Part shown: piece after piece, positions 5,686 to 8,466 of the stretch
Position numbering within the stretch: the first letter of the stretch is position 1
How the letters are laid out: each line of letters starts with the position of its first letter
DNA from: Bryobacterales bacterium
Lineage (GTDB): Bacteria; Acidobacteriota; Terriglobia; Bryobacterales; Bryobacteraceae
NCBI GenBank assembly: GCA_025456495.1
Contig: JALOKO010000210.1
Coordinates: 1-8,466, forward strand
Length of the DNA stretch: 8,466 nucleotides
Direction of reading: 5' to 3'
Notes under the pieces: generated by a model
Database searches by the model: none
Told to the model about the DNA's origin: nothing
The model's input: only the letters and a program-made list of their open reading frames with translations
Position numbers and translations under genes: made by a program

Positions 5686-6958
5686 AGTTCCGCAGTCGCC
5701 GATAGAGTTCAGCGTACTGGTGCGCGGATGCGGTCCAGGAGTAATCCATTGCCATTCCGGCAAGCACCCGGCGCTTCCAATTCCGCTTGTCGCGGTAGGC
5801 GCGCACCGCTTCGCGAACGGATTCCAGCAAGGCTTGGCCCGAGTAGTCAGCAAACTTGAAGCCGGTTTCAGTGGTGACGGTATCGTCCAAACCACCAACC
5901 GCCCGCACGACGGGAACGGTGCCGTACCGCAGGCTGTAGATCTGATTCAGGCCGCAGGGTTCATACAGGCTGGGCATCAGGAACAGGTCAGCCCCGGCCT
6001 CAATCTTGTGGGCCAGCGCTTCGTTGTAACCGACGCGGAAGGCAACGCGCCCGGGATAGCGGTCTGCCAGTCCACGAAAGAGGTCAACATAGCGAGCTTC
6101 CCCGGAACCCAGCACGACCAGCACAATGCCCTCGGCCATCAGCGCATCGGCCGCTGCGCCCACCAGGTCAAAGCCCTTCTGTTCGGATAACCGGGCGACA
6201 ATACCCACCACCGGCGCATTCTCAAGCGCAGTGGCATCCAGGCCTACCGTCTCCAGGAGGTCACGCTTACAAAGAGCCTTGCCGGCGAGGTTGGCGGCGC
6301 TGTAATTGGCCGCGAGGTATGGGTCAACCGCCGGATCCCACAGGGAATAGTCCGCACCATTCAAAATGCCGTGCAACACATCCTTGCGCGCCCGCAGGAG
6401 GCCGTCGAGCCCCCAACCTGCGGCGGGCGTCTGGATCTCCTTGGAGTAGGTGGGGCTGACTGTGGTCACGGCGTCCGCCCTGGCGATGCCCGCCTTCATG
6501 TAGCTCACCTTGCCGTAGAACTCGACGCCACCGGAAAGAAAGGCTTGGTCCGGCAGGCCCACCATGGGCAGGATCTCGCGTCCAAAAATTCCCTGGTAAG
6601 CCAGATTGTGGATGGTGAAGACGCTGCGCACGGCCATGAAGTTGGGGTCCAGCCGGTAGCGGTCCTTCAGATACAGGGGCGCCAGGCCAGCCTGCCAGTC
6701 GTGGCAATGGAGGATGTCGGCACGAAAGAGCCGCCGGATGGCCTCACAGCCCGCAAGGCTGAGCGCCGCGAAACGGCGAAAGTTGTCGGGGTAGTCTTGC
6801 CCATTCTCAGCGTAGATGCCTGATCGCCCAAACAACCCGGGCGCATCCAGGAAAAAGTAGCGCACCCCCCGCTCTTCGTAGGCATAAACCTGGGCTGGGA
6901 TGTCTGTTTTCGCATACGGGGTCACTTCCGACCCCACCATCAAGACCCGTAGCTGCAT
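5684..6958 (-). CDS. glgA: Glycogen (starch) synthase, GT5, with apparent in-frame N-terminal deletion
   Basis: GT5 glycogen synthase adds glucose from ADP-glucose to the alpha-1,4-glucan chain. Clear family blocks are MQLRVLMVGSEVTPYAKT (1-18), DAPGLFGRSGIYAENGQDYPDN (38-59), HCHDWQAGLAPLYL (84-97), FTIHNLAYQGIF (114-125), ILNGADYSLWDP (198-209), ARLSEQKGFDL (255-265, donor-binding R256 and K261), PSLYEPCGLNQIYSLRYGTVPVV (329-351, E333) and VGGLDDTV (354-361). The protein is 424 aa, whereas GlgA is normally about 475-490. The shortfall lies between AKT (16-18) and FFLDAP (36-40): normal enzymes continue KTGGLADVVG and place the next block roughly 65-70 residues later, against 20 here. The GG of the ADP-glucose motif and the first beta-alpha unit are therefore missing while the frame stays intact. 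AAGGG lies 5 bases before the ATG. It may be inactive or altered; an assembly error is possible. trxA follows after 51 bases. Confidence 0.88.
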   Translation of the reverse strand: MQLRVLMVGSEVTPYAKTDIPAQVYAYEERGVRYFFLDAPGLFGRSGIYAENGQDYPDNFRRFAALSLAGCEAIRRLFRADILHCHDWQAGLAPLYLKDRYRLDPNFMAVRSVFTIHNLAYQGIFGREILPMVGLPDQAFLSGGVEFYGKVSYMKAGIARADAVTTVSPTYSKEIQTPAAGWGLDGLLRARKDVLHGILNGADYSLWDPAVDPYLAANYSAANLAGKALCKRDLLETVGLDATALENAPVVGIVARLSEQKGFDLVGAAADALMAEGIVLVVLGSGEARYVDLFRGLADRYPGRVAFRVGYNEALAHKIEAGADLFLMPSLYEPCGLNQIYSLRYGTVPVVRAVGGLDDTVTTETGFKFADYSGQALLESVREAVRAYRDKRNWKRRVLAGMAMDYSWTASAHQYAELYRRLRN

Positions 6959-6992
6959 GTTGACCCTTAAGGCTAACGAACCCCCGTCGGTG

Positions 6993-6998
6993 TGTCAA
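6993..6998 (-). promoter_or_regulatory. Perfect -35 TTGACA upstream of glgA, weak -10
   Basis: On the coding strand TTGACA is followed after 17 bases by TAGCCT, which matches the -10 consensus at only three positions and would start transcription almost at the ribosome site. The -35 directly follows a 16-base word shared with the HipA-like gene leader. Low confidence as a promoter. Confidence 0.25.
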
Positions 6999-7000
6999 TC

Positions 7001-7016
7001 CATGGCGCATTGGCGA
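7001..7016 (-). repeat. 16-base word shared (inverted) with the HipA-like gene leader
   Basis: Read on the - strand, 7001-7016 is TCGCCAATGCGCCATG, identical to 4145-4160 on the + strand. Both copies are followed by ATTG (directly at 4161, after one extra G here), giving CAAT...ATTG dyad arms 8 or 9 bases apart. It lies in the 93-base gap between the PaiB-like stop and the glgA start, 43 bases before the glgA ATG. Confidence 0.55.
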
Positions 7017-7051
7017 GGGACGGAAGTAGGGGGTGCTATCAGCCAATGATT

Positions 7052-7723
7052 TCAAGAGGATGGATTGACGCTCGATGACGCTGCCGGTTCCGATGGCTGC
7101 GTGGAGCCCCCGGACTCCACCAGCGCCGCCATTTCTTCCTGGTGCGCGGCGCGTAGCCCTTCCACAACGCCTTGCCGATCCTGGGCCGTTCGATTCTGGC
7201 TCACTTTCCACTTTCCTTCGATGGAGCCTATGACGATCTCTACCCCGACTATGGCCTGCAACTGACCTTGCACAAAGGGCTGCGGGGCATCGTCCACAGC
7301 CCACGGCCGGATGCGGCCCGCTTCCTGGCTTTCCGTCAGACGCTCCACCTGATCGCGGAGCCAGTCCGGGTTGTCGATCACCACCGGACGCCCGCGCACC
7401 TGCACCATCACATAATTCCAGGTTGGCACCACGCGTCCGTGCTGGGTCTTCGACGGGTACCAGCCCGGATGGACATAGGCGTGGGGTCCTTGAAACACCA
7501 CCAGCACCTCCGCGCCATCGCGCAGAGCCTCCACTTGTGGGTTCGCCTTGGCCAGATGGAGGCGCAATGTGGCTGGGGGCTGCTGATCGCACAGAAGGCA
7601 GGGGATGAGGTTCGCTTCCAGCCCGTGCGGCCCAGAGCTCACCAGCAAGGCAAGGGGATGCGCCCGGATGGCCTGGTGGAGCACGTCTGGCCGTTCCTCG
7701 CGAAAATGTCCTGGAAGGTACAC
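7052..7723 (-). CDS. PaiB-like FMN-binding protein (negative transcriptional regulator family)
   Basis: A 223-aa member of the PaiB/FMN-binding split-barrel family, cytoplasmic, first described as a transcriptional regulator in Bacillus; flavin or haem binding and a regulatory role are family knowledge, and the actual target here is unknown. Diagnostic motifs are MYLPGHFREE at the N-terminus, AIRAHPLALLVSSGPHGLEANLIP (18-41), HLAKANPQ (56-63), VVFQGPHAYVHPGWYPSK (75-92), HGRVVPTWNY (95-104), RIRPWAVDDAP (137-147) and EGKWKVSQNR (169-178). The last ~20 residues are a Ser/Pro/Ala-rich tail beyond the usual domain. The start codon is GTG at 7723, supported by GGAGG four bases upstream and by the family N-terminus beginning exactly there. 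It is codirectional with glgA across a 93-base gap and divergent from the tRNA gene. All conserved blocks are intact. Confidence 0.93.
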   Translation of the reverse strand: MYLPGHFREERPDVLHQAIRAHPLALLVSSGPHGLEANLIPCLLCDQQPPATLRLHLAKANPQVEALRDGAEVLVVFQGPHAYVHPGWYPSKTQHGRVVPTWNYVMVQVRGRPVVIDNPDWLRDQVERLTESQEAGRIRPWAVDDAPQPFVQGQLQAIVGVEIVIGSIEGKWKVSQNRTAQDRQGVVEGLRAAHQEEMAALVESGGSTQPSEPAASSSVNPSS

Positions 7724-7780
7724 GGGTCCTCCGTAAGCAGCGGTGATCGATACAGATCCCCGTCGTGGGGGTAGTTAAGC

Positions 7781-7791
7781 CGCTATGCTAC
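7781..7791 (+). promoter_or_regulatory. Possible -10 region of the tRNA-Lys promoter
   Basis: CGCTATGCTAC lies 40-50 bases before the mature tRNA 5' end and shares its first ten bases with the sequence before the Ala/Lys-rich gene (1390-1399). No clear -35 is seen; a CCCC/GGGG stem (7758-7770) precedes it. Weak support. Confidence 0.25.
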
Positions 7792-7830
7792 CCTGAGAGA
7801 TGGAAGGCTCTGGCCTTTCTGCCCCACCTC

Positions 7831-7906
7831 GACTCGGTAGCTCAGCCGGTAGAGCATCTGACTTTTAATCAGAGGGTCGCGGGTTCGAGCCCCGCCCGAG
7901 TCACCA
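7831..7906 (+). tRNA. tRNA-Lys (anticodon UUU), CCA encoded
   Basis: A full cloverleaf of 76 nt. The acceptor stem is GACTCGG (7831-7837) with CCGAGTC (7896-7902), the D stem GCTC/GAGC (7840-7843, 7852-7855), the anticodon stem TCTGA/TCAGA (7857-7861, 7869-7873) with loop CTTTTAA giving anticodon TTT (7864-7866), and the T stem GCGGG/CCCGC (7879-7883, 7891-7895) with a TTCGAGC loop. Discriminator A is followed by an encoded CCA (7904-7906). TCTTTT follows immediately and may help termination. The 131 bases from here to the next gene hold nothing else I can support. Confidence 0.97.
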
Positions 7907-8037
7907 ATCTTTTCCGAGGGCTGCGATCCTCAACGATCCAACATGCAGCGGTTCCCAAAGCTGGTGCGTTTCGGAAGCTGATCGTAGCGCCAAGTTCGCG
8001 ACAGTCTCTGTGCCGCGATGGCGTTTCTCCTGTTCCA

Positions 8038-8388
8038 TCACTGCCACGATAGAAAATCCGTGTTTCCCTTCAGCATATACAAGAGCAACCCTAACCCACC
8101 CATGAGTAGGTTGCTACCCAAAGCTCGGCTTGACGTTGCTGTTAGCAAATGGACACCCATTCCGGAGAAGGCCAGAACAAACGCCAGAACCGCGGCAGAG
8201 AGAAGGAAGTCTCGATTCAGCCGCATTTTGCGGAACTCGTGATCCATGATCTCACCTTGGTTCTTGTGTTCCAACGACGCCTTGGAGCCCTCCAGCCTGC
8301 AGGTTTCCTCGTGCTTTTCGGATTCAACCAAAATGCGGGTTGTCTCAGGGTCGTGTCCAGTTGGCGTTCTGGAGAAAATTGACAGCAA
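8038..8388 (-). CDS. Small two-helix membrane protein, start uncertain
   Basis: I do not recognise the family. From the TTG at 8388 the protein is 116 aa: a charged soluble head (about 1-60, with ESEKHEETCRLEGSKASLEHKNQ) and two membrane segments, FLLSAAVLAFVLAFSGMGVHLL (61-82) and roughly SNLLMGGLGLLLYMLKG (92-108), ending NTDFLSWQ. An in-frame ATG at 8247 (residue 48, MDHEFRKMRLNRD) has a good AAGGTGA ribosome site and would leave a 69-aa protein that is almost all membrane. The codons between the two starts are mostly G/C-ending and look coding, and the TTG falls 9 bases after the stop of the gene upstream, so the longer form is kept; it has no clear ribosome site. It is convergent with the tRNA gene. 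Role unknown; holin-like or scaffold functions are only guesses. Confidence 0.55.
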   Translation of the reverse strand: MLSIFSRTPTGHDPETTRILVESEKHEETCRLEGSKASLEHKNQGEIMDHEFRKMRLNRDFLLSAAVLAFVLAFSGMGVHLLTATSSRALGSNLLMGGLGLLLYMLKGNTDFLSWQ

Positions 8389-8397
8389 GGTGCGGAT

Positions 8398-8466
8398 CTA
8401 AGGGTTCGGCCTCTTCAGCAACACATCTACGCGAGCAAAGTCCCGCTCCGCGTTCGCCGCCGCGCA
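8398..8466 (-). CDS. C-terminal fragment of a gene running off the window
   Basis: The - strand is open from the window edge to a TAG at 8398-8400, encoding 22 residues ending AERDFARVDVLLKRPNP. The codons are G/C-rich and protein-like, and the stop lies 9 bases before the TTG of the membrane-protein gene in the same direction, suggesting an operon. It is too short to identify and could be chance. Confidence 0.35.
   Translation of the reverse strand, partial: CAAANAERDFARVDVLLKRPNP

Noticed and set aside
6880..6958. A frameshift as the cause of the short GlgA N-terminus
   Set aside because: Both sides of the junction are in the same frame and the missing block is not readable in another frame nearby, so a deletion fits better.
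6807..7592. 261-aa open frame on the - strand spanning parts of PaiB-like and glgA genes
   Set aside because: It overlaps two well-supported genes in another frame and has a shadow-like Arg/Gly/Pro composition.
7831..7906. tRNA gene as an integration site for a mobile element
   Set aside because: No integrase and no second copy of the tRNA 3' end is seen in the downstream 560 bases of the window.

Overview
The window is a GC-rich stretch of bacterial chromosome carrying nine protein genes (two of them cut by the window edges) and one tRNA. The protein set suggests Acidobacteriota, perhaps the Solibacter/Bryobacter group: an exported nucleoside hydrolase of the 'DTDxYNEIDD' type, a lone HipA-like kinase, a 68-aa orphan protein and a MltD-like transglycosylase with a basic tail. 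This placement rests on recalled family resemblance, not on a search. There is no phage, IS element, CRISPR array or plasmid gene; the layout looks like ordinary core/accessory chromosome.

Left part (1-2700, + strand): the 3' portion of a MltD-like lytic transglycosylase with LysM domains, then a low-complexity protein with an acidic N-terminus and a long Ala/Lys/Pro/Ser-rich, histone-H1-like tail that includes six perfectly spaced AK heptads. Both proteins end in strongly basic tails. Centre-left (2687-4060, - strand): an exported Tat-type nucleoside hydrolase and a 68-aa conserved-looking hypothetical protein, separated by a 12-bp-period tandem repeat. A cluster of three copies of an 11-bp word lies where the convergent genes meet.

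Centre (4141-5300, + strand): a HipA-like kinase gene preceded by three tandem copies of a 17-bp unit. Each copy carries an ATG, and each copy's short reading frame ends in TGA overlapping the next ATG. The 3' intergenic region holds two good hairpins.

Right part (5303-7723, - strand): a PaiB-like FMN-binding protein, glgA (glycogen synthase, GT5) and trxA (thioredoxin), all in one direction. GlgA appears to carry an in-frame internal deletion of roughly 50 residues that removes the GG of the conserved KTGG ADP-glucose-binding motif and the surrounding N-terminal fold. A 19-bp perfect palindrome overlaps the glgA stop just before trxA. A tRNA-Lys(UUU) with encoded CCA follows on the + strand. 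The window closes with a small two-helix membrane protein and the tail of another gene, both on the - strand.

No clear new multi-gene system is visible. The most unusual signals are the truncated GlgA, the 17-bp start-codon triplication before the HipA-like kinase, and a 16-base word shared in inverted orientation between that leader and the region upstream of glgA.
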